Assembly: GCA_020629835.1 (NCBI GenBank)
Contig: JAHDCO010000031.1
Location: forward strand, 1-45,211
Reading direction: 5' to 3'
Origin: Granulosicoccaceae bacterium
GTDB lineage: Bacteria; Pseudomonadota; Gammaproteobacteria; Granulosicoccales; Granulosicoccaceae
Length of the DNA stretch: 45,211 nucleotides
The first letter of the stretch is position 1. Each line of letters begins with the position of its first letter. Shown in pieces: positions 7,387 through 16,557 of this stretch. The notes under the pieces were generated by a model. It had not been told where the DNA came from. It did no database searches and worked only from the letters and a program-made list of their open reading frames with translations. The translations under genes were made by a program, and so were the position numbers.

Positions 7387-9634
7387 AACGACAACCTTTT
7401 ACTAAATTCGCCACTTTGGTCATCTGCCTTTGCATCCAATGAACTTCTTCATTAGCAACTGACCTGTGCTCTTCTAATCGTGACAACATCATTTCCGGAG
7501 ACATGAACTCTCCGCTTTGAACATCGAGATAACGTGGGTATTCTATGAGTGTCAGGTACACTAGTTCGTCCAACGTCCTTCGCCGCGTTCGTCGTGTGCA
7601 GGTTTGTTTGTCATCTGTCAAACCCCAACCTGCGTAAAAAGGTAAACCGTAAGTAGTTACAGACCTACCCCGCATCAAAGCTTCAAATCCCGCTAAAGAT
7701 GTCATGGTATGAAGTTCCTGACACCACTCCAAGCCTGCAGTTATGCTTGACGTTGTATTCACTTCATCCGCCCAATTTAACGGGTTTTCCACAGCACCTT
7801 TACGGTTGCCGGCTAACACATCAGGATGCGGTTTGTAGACCACATAAGCTTCAGGGTTAGCCAGTCTTACTGCTTGTAGTAGCGCTGTGTTGTCAGAAAC
7901 ATCCGTACAGCCCTTTTGAATTGAGGCATCATCCTCAACCTGGCCTACAACCAGTACATTTCGGTTAACGGCCGGTTTTGCGAATCGTTTAACGCGTTTT
8001 CCGACGTTATACTTTGTCAAATCGGCGACCAATATCCTCTGTCTCAATCGCTGGGCTCTTTGTACCTGTGGAAGCGATAGATCGGCCGTATTCAGTAAAT
8101 TCTCTAAGTCACTGGGTCCGGATGGGTCAAAATACAGTCCAGTGGCATCTACCACTAAAGAACCTGGCGGGGTGAAGTCGGATCCCAGCCCGGCTGATCG
8201 CAAAAATCCATCTTCCAACCGGTAAACCGGAGCTTTCTGGGCAGACGCCCCTTCTGAGCCCTCTGGAGAGTCGTCGTTAAAGTGACGGAAGCTCCAGGTT
8301 GCATCGACTGCTTTAGAAGCTAGCTGAGCATGCTGCGTATCGTCTGACTTTGATTGAGAAGGCTGCACAACATCCGATACTGGCTGGGCAGGCGGCACAA
8401 CATCCGATATCGGCTGGGTGGGCTGCAAACAATCTGTGGGTGACTTAGATACTGGTAAAACGTCTTTTTGAATATGTCGACTACGGGGTTTTGTGCCGAA
8501 GCTCACAGATCCGTCAGGAGACCTTAAATACTGCCTTATGTAGCCTCGCTTCCAGGGAGTGATACCAACACAGTGAAATTCTTTCGCATTTTTGGCGAAG
8601 TAATCCTTCTGTAATTTCACATGCTCTAAACAGTCGTGCAGCTGCCACTCGGAACCATCGACAGGATTTATGTAGCGAGCGAGTTCAATGTGTGCCACGT
8701 GAAATAGCTCATCAAGTGTCCGCTTTTGTTTTCGTCGCGCGGATAAGGCTGGCGTGCGGTAACGATCGTCTGTCAGGCCCCAACCGGCGTAAAATGGTTG
8801 TCCGAAGACTGATACTGGTGTTTCGCACAACAGGGCTTCATAACCCATCTGCGAGGTGCCCACGTACACGCGTTCAGCAGCCTTCAACCAAGGGATGGGG
8901 TTATCGCCTTCTGCACTGATGGTTATACCCTGCGATTTGGCTGCCTCTGTCAGGTACCCTTTTTGAAGCCCTGCAACAACATCGGGATGTGTGCGCACAA
9001 CCACGTTCGCATTAGGATTTTCCTTCACTGCCAAGTGAAGCATATGTAGGAAGTCCTCCCTTACCATTCCGCCTAGTCTTACCGAGGCATCAGCAAAGGT
9101 TTGATCGATAACTAAAACAAACGGCTCATTGTGCTGGGGTATCCGGGCACGGCGACAGTAGTTGTATTTGGTGATGTCAGAATCCACGAGCCTTTGCCGA
9201 CACTGAGCGGCGTATTGCAGCGCTTCATCGGGACACATAGCGTGGAACTCGGCACCTTCTAGATTAAGTAGCTGCTCGATTCGCGAGGGCTGGGTGGCAT
9301 CGTAGTAAACACCAAGGTCGTCCACCAGCATCGAATACATACGTCGGCTGTGTGCACTCTTCGATGCGCTACGTACCCAACCATCTTCAAGATACAGGAC
9401 GGGGGAATCGATATCCTTGGCATAACTGATGCCCGCCTCAGCGGTTTCCTTCCGCCCCCAAACCACCACAGCGAGAATGTCGTCACCTCGCCGAACTTCG
9501 TTGGGGCTTAGTACAGCGTCTACACCAAGAAAGCGATCAATATGCGCGATATGACGGATACCCGCGGAGGTGGCGATCATCACCTTGCGTTTGGGCGATA
9601 CCACGGGTCGCTGTTGTCGGCTGAAATTTGACAC
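7376..9634 (-). CDS. kpsC: capsule linker poly-Kdo transferase KpsC, with repeat-bearing insert
   Basis: A 752-residue KpsC, the dual-module retaining Kdo transferase that extends the poly-Kdo capsule linker. The two modules repeat the same motifs: LEDGWVRSA/LEDGFLRSAG (residues 82 and 473), VVRTHPDV/VYKPHPDV (212, 599) and FYAGWGLTDD (281, 666). Between them, roughly residues 385-465, lies an insert with four ten-residue repeats of the type QPxQPxSDVV (404-443); it replaces the usual VVVWG strand region of module two. The frame opens at a GTG (9634). Met19 (9580, MIATSAGIRHI) matches the usual KpsC N terminus and may be the real start. The gene begins 13 bases after an unknown tail-anchored protein gene and overlaps kpsS. 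Confidence 0.92.
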   Translation of the reverse strand: MSNFSRQQRPVVSPKRKVMIATSAGIRHIAHIDRFLGVDAVLSPNEVRRGDDILAVVVWGRKETAEAGISYAKDIDSPVLYLEDGWVRSASKSAHSRRMYSMLVDDLGVYYDATQPSRIEQLLNLEGAEFHAMCPDEALQYAAQCRQRLVDSDITKYNYCRRARIPQHNEPFVLVIDQTFADASVRLGGMVREDFLHMLHLAVKENPNANVVVRTHPDVVAGLQKGYLTEAAKSQGITISAEGDNPIPWLKAAERVYVGTSQMGYEALLCETPVSVFGQPFYAGWGLTDDRYRTPALSARRKQKRTLDELFHVAHIELARYINPVDGSEWQLHDCLEHVKLQKDYFAKNAKEFHCVGITPWKRGYIRQYLRSPDGSVSFGTKPRSRHIQKDVLPVSKSPTDCLQPTQPISDVVPPAQPVSDVVQPSQSKSDDTQHAQLASKAVDATWSFRHFNDDSPEGSEGASAQKAPVYRLEDGFLRSAGLGSDFTPPGSLVVDATGLYFDPSGPSDLENLLNTADLSLPQVQRAQRLRQRILVADLTKYNVGKRVKRFAKPAVNRNVLVVGQVEDDASIQKGCTDVSDNTALLQAVRLANPEAYVVYKPHPDVLAGNRKGAVENPLNWADEVNTTSSITAGLEWCQELHTMTSLAGFEALMRGRSVTTYGLPFYAGWGLTDDKQTCTRRTRRRTLDELVYLTLIEYPRYLDVQSGEFMSPEMMLSRLEEHRSVANEEVHWMQRQMTKVANLVKGCRYEP
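8306..8425 (-). repeat. four 30-bp tandem repeats inside kpsC
   Basis: Codons 404-443 of kpsC are four consecutive, diverged 30-bp units encoding QPTQPISDVV, PPAQPVSDVV, QPSQSKSDDT and QHAQLASKAV. The first two units are nearly identical at DNA level (ACAACATCCGATA occurs in both on the plus strand). Such in-frame repeats can change copy number by slippage without breaking the gene. Confidence 0.8.
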
Positions 9635-9647
9635 GTATCAGGCGCGT

Positions 9648-10358
9648 CTAGAAGAAGACCCAAAACACGCTGATGCCAATAGCGAGTCCTACCGCTACAT
9701 CGGCAATCAAACGTTTGCGAGCTGCGACACGCTCACTTTCAGTTTCCAACTCAATCTGAGGTAACACGGTTTTCTTACCACCGCCAATTTCATCGGCGAT
9801 GTCTTTGAACTTTTCCAGTTTGATGTCGCATAACGCTGCGTAAGCGATAAAGTCGTTGACCGCTTTTTCACCGCCATCACCCGGATTGGAACGAATCATT
9901 TGGGTCAGAAAATTCATGGCAAGCATGTTTATGTTCTGCAACTGGGCTAGCCGTCGCACATGGCCAATGTCTTTTTCCAACATGACCAATGTATCCAGGT
10001 ACTCACGTAGCTGCTCTTGTGTAATTGCGGCGCTGCCGTAGGCTTTTTTCGATGCCGCAACGGCCGTGTTGATGACGTCGTTTTGTTCTTCCGGTTTGTC
10101 CTGAACGCCCAGTTCAATCATGGCGTTCAGCGTATGGAATTGCACACCGCGCGCACGAATTTCTTCGCGAATGTTGTGCGAATCCCCCATCAGGTTGCAC
10201 ACCTCTTCCACCAATTGGCGCACCGTGTTTTTGTGCTCGGTGTGCTCTGCTGCGGGAGAAGGTGACTCTACCGGGGCATCGCTGGGTTTTTCTGCGACTT
10301 CGGCCAAGGCAATATAGCTCCGTTTTCTGGGGTATCTTGGATGCATTTTCCAAGCCAT
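9648..10358 (-). CDS. unknown helical, tail-anchored protein upstream of kpsC
   Basis: I do not recognise this protein. It is mostly predicted helix, with a Pro/Ser-rich N-terminal stretch, a body rich in Glu, Arg and Ala (for example VRQLVEEVCNLMGDSHNIRE), and one hydrophobic segment at the extreme C terminus (DVAVGLAIGISVFWVFF) preceded by RKRL. That is the layout of a C-tail-anchored inner-membrane protein with its bulk in the cytoplasm. It ends 13 bases before kpsC and has the same orientation, so it is probably the first gene of a three-gene unit with kpsC and kpsS. The start is uncertain: candidates are TTG 10412, ATG 10400, ATG 10358 (chosen), ATG 10346, or a TTG near 10316 that has GGAG upstream. 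A role in placing or regulating the linker enzymes is inference only. Confidence 0.7.
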   Translation of the reverse strand: MAWKMHPRYPRKRSYIALAEVAEKPSDAPVESPSPAAEHTEHKNTVRQLVEEVCNLMGDSHNIREEIRARGVQFHTLNAMIELGVQDKPEEQNDVINTAVAASKKAYGSAAITQEQLREYLDTLVMLEKDIGHVRRLAQLQNINMLAMNFLTQMIRSNPGDGGEKAVNDFIAYAALCDIKLEKFKDIADEIGGGKKTVLPQIELETESERVAARKRLIADVAVGLAIGISVFWVFF

Positions 10359-10384
10359 AAGAATGGCGGGGCTCTTGCTTCTTC

Positions 10385-11443
10385 GTGTCAACGAACCCAT
10401 CGGTAAAGACAACCATCAAAGCTACTGCAGTAAACAATCCAGCAGGTCCCCAGGCGAATAAACCAACGGTTGCTGTCGTGCTATGCACGCACAATGGGGC
10501 GTCGTGGGTGAAGTCGCAGCTGGAATCTCTGTTTGCACAGCAGCATCCTGTGGCTGTGCGTGTGTTCGATGATGCGTCTACCGATGACACAGTCGCGATT
10601 ATCAAAGCTAACTGTGCAAACCGAGACGTTACCTGCGTTGAGCGTCCAAGCGCTGTTGGCGTCGTCAAAAATTTCGCTCAGGGCATCCAAAGCGTGCTCG
10701 ACGAAGGTTTTGATTACATTGCCTTGTCGGATCAGGACGATGTTTGGGATCCGGAGCGGCTAACCCAGGGCTTGGCGGCGATTGAACGAGCAAGACGGTC
10801 GGCTCAGGCACCTGCCGCACAACTCGCTCACAGCGATCTCACCATGGTGGATGCGCACAATGGCGTTGTTCACCCCTCCTTCATAAAGTGGCGCGGCTAT
10901 ACCTACGATGCTAAACAGCCTTTAGCATCCGTTCTGGGTCAAAACGGCGTGATGGGGAATACCATCTTAATGAACCGAGAGCTGGCTGAACTCGCCTTGC
11001 CCTTTCCAGATGACGTGCACATGCATGACTACTGGCTGGCTGTGGTTGCTGAGCTACTCGGTGAACGTCACTTTATTAACCAGCCGTTAGTTAACTATCG
11101 AATTCATGAAAACAACGTCAGCAACTCTTCCGAATCGGTGGGCGTTGGTTTTCAGGCAGTATTTCGCGATTGGTCGCTAAAAAAGTTCTTGCGGCGTGAT
11201 TTTCGACTGCCGTTTAAAGAAGACAGTCGCCTGGGCGCAGTTCAGCAGTTATTAAAGGACGACAGATTCAGCACGATTTCTGCAGATGATCGGCGCACGA
11301 TTAAAGCATTTGCAGCCTATCTTGAATTTAAGGGCCCTCGTTCGGCGCTGTTGGCGTCTGTAATCAAACACCGCTTTTTAAAGCCTGATTGGCGCCACCG
11401 ACTGCGCGTGTACGTCAACATTTTGACCACCCAGCGCTATTAG
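10385..11443 (+). CDS. family 2 glycosyltransferase (rhamnosyltransferase-like)
   Basis: A 352-residue GT-A fold glycosyltransferase. After about 28 variable residues the domain starts with VAVVLCTHNGASWVKSQLESLFAQ, followed by VFDDASTDD and YIALSDQDDVWDPERL, which holds the DxD-type metal/nucleotide-sugar motif. This combination is typical of GT2 enzymes annotated as rhamnosyl- or alpha-glycosyltransferases of surface polysaccharides; the sugar cannot be read from sequence. HMHDYWLAVVAELLG is the acceptor-side His/Asp block. The frame opens with GTG at 10385, about 25 bases from the divergent tail-anchored gene, so the two promoters must overlap or lie inside the genes. It is the first of four plus-strand genes forming the capsule-specific region. 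Confidence 0.85.
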   Translation: MSTNPSVKTTIKATAVNNPAGPQANKPTVAVVLCTHNGASWVKSQLESLFAQQHPVAVRVFDDASTDDTVAIIKANCANRDVTCVERPSAVGVVKNFAQGIQSVLDEGFDYIALSDQDDVWDPERLTQGLAAIERARRSAQAPAAQLAHSDLTMVDAHNGVVHPSFIKWRGYTYDAKQPLASVLGQNGVMGNTILMNRELAELALPFPDDVHMHDYWLAVVAELLGERHFINQPLVNYRIHENNVSNSSESVGVGFQAVFRDWSLKKFLRRDFRLPFKEDSRLGAVQQLLKDDRFSTISADDRRTIKAFAAYLEFKGPRSALLASVIKHRFLKPDWRHRLRVYVNILTTQRY

Positions 11444-11546
11444 CCTGCTTTATGTCACCGAGCATTGTTCGTGGCACGTAACTCGCATGAAATCCGTCAC
11501 AAAAAGGCTGTTAGGCCGTGAACCGTAATGAGGTTGTATAAGACAC

Positions 11547-12347
11547 ATGGCATCCGATAAACAAGCGTCTGTAGCGTCACCGGATATCTTCATCGTTGGT
11601 GTGATGAAGGGCGGCACTACCGTGCTGCACGACTATATTTGCACACACCCCAGGATTCGTGCGGGTAGTCAAAAAGAAATTCACTACTTCTCACTGTTCT
11701 ACCATGAAGGCCCTGAGTGGTATGCCAACCACTTTAAAGACGTCAAACCGAAGTACCGCACCATTGATGCTAGCCCAACCTACTTTGACGCCACAAATAC
11801 GGCTCAGCTTCCCCGATTAATTCGAGGGTTTACTGAGGACCCCAGAGTCATTCTGATTACGCGCGACCCAATTCAACGGGCCATCTCTCAATTTGTACAC
11901 CTGCGCAAAGTTGCCAAGATTGAGTGTTTGATGGACATGGACATTGACGATTTCTTCGCCCAGGATCTGGAATCCGTATTTCGCCAAAACACAGGCCCAG
12001 CCTATTTCCTAAACCAGGTTCTGACATTCAGCTTGTACCAACACAAGTTTGCTACGTATCGACAACAGTTCGAACCCCACCAGTTGTTGGTGTTAGACAA
12101 CAACGAATTGCGCAATCAACCAAGAAAGACAATGGAGAAAGTCTTCAGCTTTCTAAACGAAGACTATTACCACGATGAACAGTTCGGTGAAGAAAAGTAC
12201 TCAAACGGCAGTGCGATTTCACAGATCTCAAAGGCTAGCTTCGATCGGTTAGCAGGACTGCTGTACCCCGATTACGAGATTTTCTGTCAGCAAGCTGGTA
12301 TCGAATTCAAACAGGCGATGTACGATGTTAAACGCTCTGCAGCATGA
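11547..12347 (+). CDS. PAPS-dependent carbohydrate sulfotransferase
   Basis: A 266-residue cytoplasmic sulfotransferase of the heparan-sulfate/NodH-like type, which moves sulfate from PAPS to a sugar hydroxyl. The 5'-phosphosulfate loop is visible as GVMKGGTTVLHDYI (residues 18-31) and the 3'-phosphate site as RDPIQRAISQF (106-116). QKEIHYFS supplies the family's K-E-xx-Y/F-F block. The C-terminal part has LVLDNNELRNQP, corresponding to the E-L segment of this family. It overlaps the next gene by 23 bases. Its place among capsule glycosyltransferases suggests that the exported polysaccharide is sulfated, as in many marine bacteria. The acceptor is unknown. Confidence 0.85.
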   Translation: MASDKQASVASPDIFIVGVMKGGTTVLHDYICTHPRIRAGSQKEIHYFSLFYHEGPEWYANHFKDVKPKYRTIDASPTYFDATNTAQLPRLIRGFTEDPRVILITRDPIQRAISQFVHLRKVAKIECLMDMDIDDFFAQDLESVFRQNTGPAYFLNQVLTFSLYQHKFATYRQQFEPHQLLVLDNNELRNQPRKTMEKVFSFLNEDYYHDEQFGEEKYSNGSAISQISKASFDRLAGLLYPDYEIFCQQAGIEFKQAMYDVKRSAA

Positions 12348-14346
12348 TCCGGTTCATGTAGGAAAAGACGGTTGGCTCTTTTTGGTGAAGGGGTCGAACT
12401 CGGTTATAAATTTGTACCAAAAACGCTCGTCCTTTACCAATGAGTTAGCCGAGCGATGGGTGACTCTGCTTCAAAGCAGAGTACAAAAATTAGCCGATAA
12501 GAACATTGATTACCTATTCTTGCCTGCGCCAGAGAAGCTTACCGTTATGCATCAGCATTACGACGGTAAGATTATCAATATACACGGTAGCCCAATCCAT
12601 ACCATGGTGAACAACCACCATGCTCAGGTGCCTTGCATCGTTAATGTTCTACCCGCTTTCTCCAAACTGGTTGATGCCAATCGTCCTTATTGGAAAACCG
12701 ATACCCATTGGTCTTTTTGGGGCTGCTTTGCGGCTTATCAGGTTTTATGTGCACGCATGGGTATTCCATCCCGGCCAGAACTATTGCAAGCACCGTTCGA
12801 TGAAGGCGATGTACTGTTTGACCTGGGCGCTAAACTCGCAGAACCGGTAAGAGAGCGAGCTCGCTTTTATAAACTCACCCAAACTGCTGAACGTGTTTAC
12901 GCTAACCCGATGGTTCGCTTCAAAGAACGAAACCAACTCGTTAATGAGGCACATCTGCATGTGGGTTCTCATGTTGTTTACAAAAACACATCCCCGCATG
13001 TAGCGCAAAAGAAAGTGATTCTCTTTGGCGATTCGTTTTCTGAATACCGCCCTCACCTACTAACAGGCATGCTGGCAGAAACAGTTTCTGAACTGCATTT
13101 CATCTGGAATGCCCGCCTGGACTATGAATACATCAGCCTTATTCAGCCCGACATCGTTATCAACGAATTAGCTGAACGATTTATGGTTGAAGTACCTAAA
13201 GACGATCTTTGTGTACAAGCGTTTAGTAACGCGCGAGTAGACGGATACAAGAAGCAGCGCTTGGAAAAAGAAGAAATGTCATCTTCTGCACCTGCGATGT
13301 TCAAGCAAACCGTCCTGCTGCCAGAAGAACAATACCCGCTTCCCCGGCCTGAAACTGTTCAGGAACACCCTGAGGACGTGGGCTTTGATCAGGATTTGAA
13401 TATCAACCGTGTTCAGATGAAAGAGATTGAGCGAGCACGATTGTTTTTCGATGGTGCAAACTGCATCGTCAAAACTGAAGAAGGTCATTCGATTGCACAA
13501 TTCGGCGATCGGGTAAATGAAGTCTTAAAACCGTGGACACCGTGTAAAAAGCTGGCGGGTACTACGTTGTTACTTGGCTACTCCCAAGGGGCACACTGCT
13601 ACTACCATTGGATGCTCGACATTCTTCCAAAATTAGGCTTACTGAATAAAGCCGGGTATAAGCTAGAAGATATCGATCATATCTTGGTTAGAGAGGTCAA
13701 TGATAAGTTCCAGAAGGAAACCTTGGAACGTTTAGGGGTTGATCTAAACAAGGTAATTGAAACAAAAGAAGAGCCGCTTTATCAGTGCGAGCGTTTACTG
13801 CACATTGTGCTGGACAACGGTATCAACATGAAAATGAACCGGTTTATCCCCAGCTGGTTAAATCAACAAATCCAGCCGGCGAGCACAACCGGCGAGCGAT
13901 TGAAGCTGTATGTCACCCGGCCTACTGGCGTAAGACGCGGTATCGACAACGAGGATGAATTACTGCCAATTTTCGAAGAACAGGGTTATACCGTCAAAGC
14001 CATGGAAGGGCTTAGCGTAGCGGAACAAGCCGAATTGTTTAGTCGAGCCGATGTGATTGTGTCACCCCATGGCGGTGCGCTAACTAATATGGTCTTTGCT
14101 CAACCGGGGACCACGGTCGTGGAACTGTTCGGCCGACATGTGTATCCGTACTACTATGGCTTAGCCGCGGTGTGCGAACACCCCTATCACGCCATCATGG
14201 AAGCGCCTGAGGAAGATTTTCAACGCCTGGTTAGCCATAAAGTGGCTCAGGATTTTGGCCACGTATCGCATCAGCAGAAAACACGGGCTCAATCGTTTTC
14301 TGTAAGCCCTGATTTGTTACGTAAAACCTTGGCTGCAATCGGCTAG
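12325..14346 (+). CDS. fusion of AlgJ/AlgX-like SGNH acyltransferase and GT61 glycosyltransferase
   Basis: A 673-residue two-domain protein. Residues 1 to about 300 match the AlgJ/AlgX SGNH fold: VGKDGWLFLVKG near the start, KTDTHWSFWG (Asp126, His128) and VILFGDSFSE (Ser237). This gives the Ser-Asp-His triad used to O-acetylate alginate and related polymers. Residues from about 405 to 640 are a GT61 (DUF563) domain with LLLGYSQGAHCYYHWMLDILP, YVTRPTGVRRGI and VSPHGGALTNMVFAQPGTTV. There is no signal peptide, unlike periplasmic AlgJ/AlgX, so acylation would take place in the cytoplasm during assembly. The start lies inside the sulfotransferase gene. The GT61 half resembles the next gene, pointing to duplication. 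Confidence 0.82.
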   Translation: MLNALQHDPVHVGKDGWLFLVKGSNSVINLYQKRSSFTNELAERWVTLLQSRVQKLADKNIDYLFLPAPEKLTVMHQHYDGKIINIHGSPIHTMVNNHHAQVPCIVNVLPAFSKLVDANRPYWKTDTHWSFWGCFAAYQVLCARMGIPSRPELLQAPFDEGDVLFDLGAKLAEPVRERARFYKLTQTAERVYANPMVRFKERNQLVNEAHLHVGSHVVYKNTSPHVAQKKVILFGDSFSEYRPHLLTGMLAETVSELHFIWNARLDYEYISLIQPDIVINELAERFMVEVPKDDLCVQAFSNARVDGYKKQRLEKEEMSSSAPAMFKQTVLLPEEQYPLPRPETVQEHPEDVGFDQDLNINRVQMKEIERARLFFDGANCIVKTEEGHSIAQFGDRVNEVLKPWTPCKKLAGTTLLLGYSQGAHCYYHWMLDILPKLGLLNKAGYKLEDIDHILVREVNDKFQKETLERLGVDLNKVIETKEEPLYQCERLLHIVLDNGINMKMNRFIPSWLNQQIQPASTTGERLKLYVTRPTGVRRGIDNEDELLPIFEEQGYTVKAMEGLSVAEQAELFSRADVIVSPHGGALTNMVFAQPGTTVVELFGRHVYPYYYGLAAVCEHPYHAIMEAPEEDFQRLVSHKVAQDFGHVSHQQKTRAQSFSVSPDLLRKTLAAIG

Positions 14347-14384
14347 AACAGCCGAATACAAGCCGTGTGTAGAGCCTTTAAACT

Positions 14385-15539
14385 GTGTTGGCTTTGAATC
14401 GATCGACGCTACCTCAATCAGAGGTGGCGTCATCGTGTTTAGCACCGGCAGCCACCTACCCGCTCACACCACCCAAGCTGTATACATCAAACCGGCTAAC
14501 CGAAGGTTATTCCACGCATTGGACATCCTGTGTCGAGGTAGACACAGCAATGCACGCAACGCCTGTCAATTGCATCAGCGTATCCAATGCATCGGTGTAT
14601 TTAACCGGCGGACGACACGCCGTGAGTACCGCGTCAGGAGATGCGGTGTCTGTGCATCGTGTCGATGATGAGCTATTAGCCAGCTTACCCTGGCAACCGC
14701 ACAGGCACCTATCGGGGGAAACGCTGTTACTCGGGAATTCAGCCGGTGCGAATTGTTATTACCATTGGATGATGGATGTGCTTCCAAAGCTTGCGTACCT
14801 ACAAAACGCAGGCGTAGATTTAAACAAAATTGATCACTTCCTGGTAAGAGAAATTGCCCACCCTTTTCAAACAGAGAGTCTTGCCCAGCTAGGTATCGGT
14901 TTAGACTGTGTGGTTGAAACCGCACGTCATCCCTATTGGACCTGTGATTCTCTAAAAATGGTAAATCTGGTACATAACGTTAATCTGTCGATGCACCCTA
15001 TGGTGCCAGAATGGGTCAAAAAGAATTTCTCAAACGGTTACTGTGAAAATTCCGTTACTCCTCCATGCCCCGCAAACAAAGATGCAGCGGGCAAGTTAAA
15101 GCTATTTATTCAACGTCCTGACGGGGTTCGACGAGGGGTTAAAAACCAGCCAGAGTTAACGCAACTACTGGAGTCCTATCACTTCCAGTCAGTGACGATG
15201 GAAGGCATGACAATCAGGCAGCAGGCTGAGCTGCTAAACCAGGCAAGCGTCATCGTATCCACTCACGGTGGAGCCTTGACCAATATGGTTTATGCAGCAA
15301 GGGGCACCACCGTCATTGAGTTATTTGGCCACCATGTTTACCCCTACTATTGGGGATTAGCCAATCTATGCGGTCATGATTATCATGCCGTTTTACAATC
15401 CCCGAATGACTTGCCGTCTTTGGTTCAAGTAAAAACAGCGATGTCTGTGGGAACGGCAAAAAACCAGGCGATCACTCAGCGCGCAGACTTTGTCGTAGAT
15501 TGCGTAGCGGTGGAACAGTGCCTTAACGCAATCGGTTGA
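14385..15539 (+). CDS. GT61 (DUF563) glycosyltransferase
   Basis: A 384-residue GT61-family protein. Conserved parts are GETLLLGNSAGANCYYHWMM (111-130), LKLFIQRPDGVRRGV (238-252) and VSTHGGALTNMVYAARGTTV (291-310), followed by ELFGHHVYPYYWGLANLCGHDYH. Bacterial GT61 enzymes are often xylosyl- or related transferases, which would fit the UDP-xylose synthase encoded nearby, but this is inference. It is a clear paralogue of the C-terminal half of the preceding fusion protein, with the same spacing between motifs. The frame opens with GTG at 14385; similarity begins only near residue 90, so the exact start is uncertain. Confidence 0.82.
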   Translation: MLALNRSTLPQSEVASSCLAPAATYPLTPPKLYTSNRLTEGYSTHWTSCVEVDTAMHATPVNCISVSNASVYLTGGRHAVSTASGDAVSVHRVDDELLASLPWQPHRHLSGETLLLGNSAGANCYYHWMMDVLPKLAYLQNAGVDLNKIDHFLVREIAHPFQTESLAQLGIGLDCVVETARHPYWTCDSLKMVNLVHNVNLSMHPMVPEWVKKNFSNGYCENSVTPPCPANKDAAGKLKLFIQRPDGVRRGVKNQPELTQLLESYHFQSVTMEGMTIRQQAELLNQASVIVSTHGGALTNMVYAARGTTVIELFGHHVYPYYWGLANLCGHDYHAVLQSPNDLPSLVQVKTAMSVGTAKNQAITQRADFVVDCVAVEQCLNAIG

Positions 15540-15545
15540 AATAAA

Positions 15546-15579
15546 AAGGGCGGGCAGTCAGTTATGGCTGCTCGCCCTT
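15546..15579. terminator. bidirectional rho-independent terminator
   Basis: AAGGGCGGGCAG (15546-15557) and CTGCTCGCCCTT (15568-15579) form a 12-bp stem with one G-T pair and a 10-base loop. It is flanked by AAAA on the left and TTCCGGTTGTTTT on the right, so it could work in both directions. It lies between the convergent GT61 and rmlA genes. Confidence 0.8.
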
Positions 15580-15599
15580 CCGGTTGTTTTCAATAGCGA

Positions 15600-16505
15600 T
15601 TAGGCTGTGCGACGTAACGGTACGACGACCCCTTCACCTTCTTGCTCCACCAGGTTGAGTAAGTACTGACCGTAGTTACTCTTCATGAGCGGTGAGGCTA
15701 GCTGAATTAATTCACCATCGTCAATCCAGCCATTCCGCCAGGCGATCTCTTCTGGCGCGGCAATCTTCAATCCCTGGCGGCGTTCGAGTGTTTCAACAAA
15801 CTGCCCGGCTTCCAGCAAGCTCTCACAAGTGCCCGTGTCTAGCCAAGCGTAGCCTCTGCCCATCAGTTCAACTTTTAAATTCTCTCGTTCCAAGTACACC
15901 TTGTTGACATCGGTGATTTCCAGCTCGCCTCGCGGTGAGGGCTTAATATCTTTGGCAATATTTACGACGTCGTTATCGTAGAAGTACAACCCTGTCACGG
16001 CATAGTTGGATTTGGGTTTTAATGGCTTTTCTTCGATATCCAAAGCAGTGCCTTCGTCATCAAAGCTAACCACACCGTAGCGTTCAGGATCACTGACTCG
16101 ATAAGCAAATACCGACGCGCCTGACGGTTGAGATGCAGCGCGTTGCAACTGTGCACTTAAATTACCACCGTAGAAGATATTGTCACCCAGAATCAATGAA
16201 ACGGGATCATTGCCAATGAAGTCTTCACCGAGCAGAAACGCTTGTGCCAAACCATCAGGGGACGGTTGTACGGTGTATTGAATGTTGATACCCCATTGAC
16301 TACCGTCTCCCATCAACTGTTCGAACAGTGGAAGATCACGCGGAGTGGATATCAGCAGTATGTCTTTGATTCCCGCCAGCATGAGCGTACTGACCGGGTA
16401 ATAAACCATCGGCTTATCGTAAACGGGAAGTATTTGCTTTGACACGACTTGTGTCAGTGGGTGAAGGCGAGTTCCTGAACCACCTGCTAAGACAATGCCT
16501 TTCAT
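15600..16505 (-). CDS. rmlA: glucose-1-phosphate thymidylyltransferase
   Basis: A 301-residue RmlA/RfbA that makes dTDP-glucose from glucose-1-phosphate and dTTP, the first step towards dTDP-rhamnose and other dTDP-deoxysugars. It begins [20 protein letters not shown], the nucleotide-binding loop, and has [50 protein letters not shown] and [10 protein letters not shown]. The frame opens at a TTG (16520), but the ATG at 16505 matches the family start. The partners rmlB, rmlC and rmlD are not in the window, so either they lie elsewhere or another dTDP-sugar is made. It lies 93 bases downstream of uxs on the same strand, with a strong hairpin between them. Confidence 0.93.
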   Translation of the reverse strand: MKGIVLAGGSGTRLHPLTQVVSKQILPVYDKPMVYYPVSTLMLAGIKDILLISTPRDLPLFEQLMGDGSQWGINIQYTVQPSPDGLAQAFLLGEDFIGNDPVSLILGDNIFYGGNLSAQLQRAASQPSGASVFAYRVSDPERYGVVSFDDEGTALDIEEKPLKPKSNYAVTGLYFYDNDVVNIAKDIKPSPRGELEITDVNKVYLERENLKVELMGRGYAWLDTGTCESLLEAGQFVETLERRQGLKIAAPEEIAWRNGWIDDGELIQLASPLMKSNYGQYLLNLVEQEGEGVVVPLRRTA

Positions 16506-16557
16506 TGATACCGCATCCAATAACTAAAATCTTAACGCAAATGGTGCAAGTTTCAGT

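Noticed and set aside
10114-10668. 184-codon minus-strand open frame over the GT2 start
   Set aside because: It overlaps the GT2 and the tail-anchored genes in other frames and looks like low-quality antisense translation.
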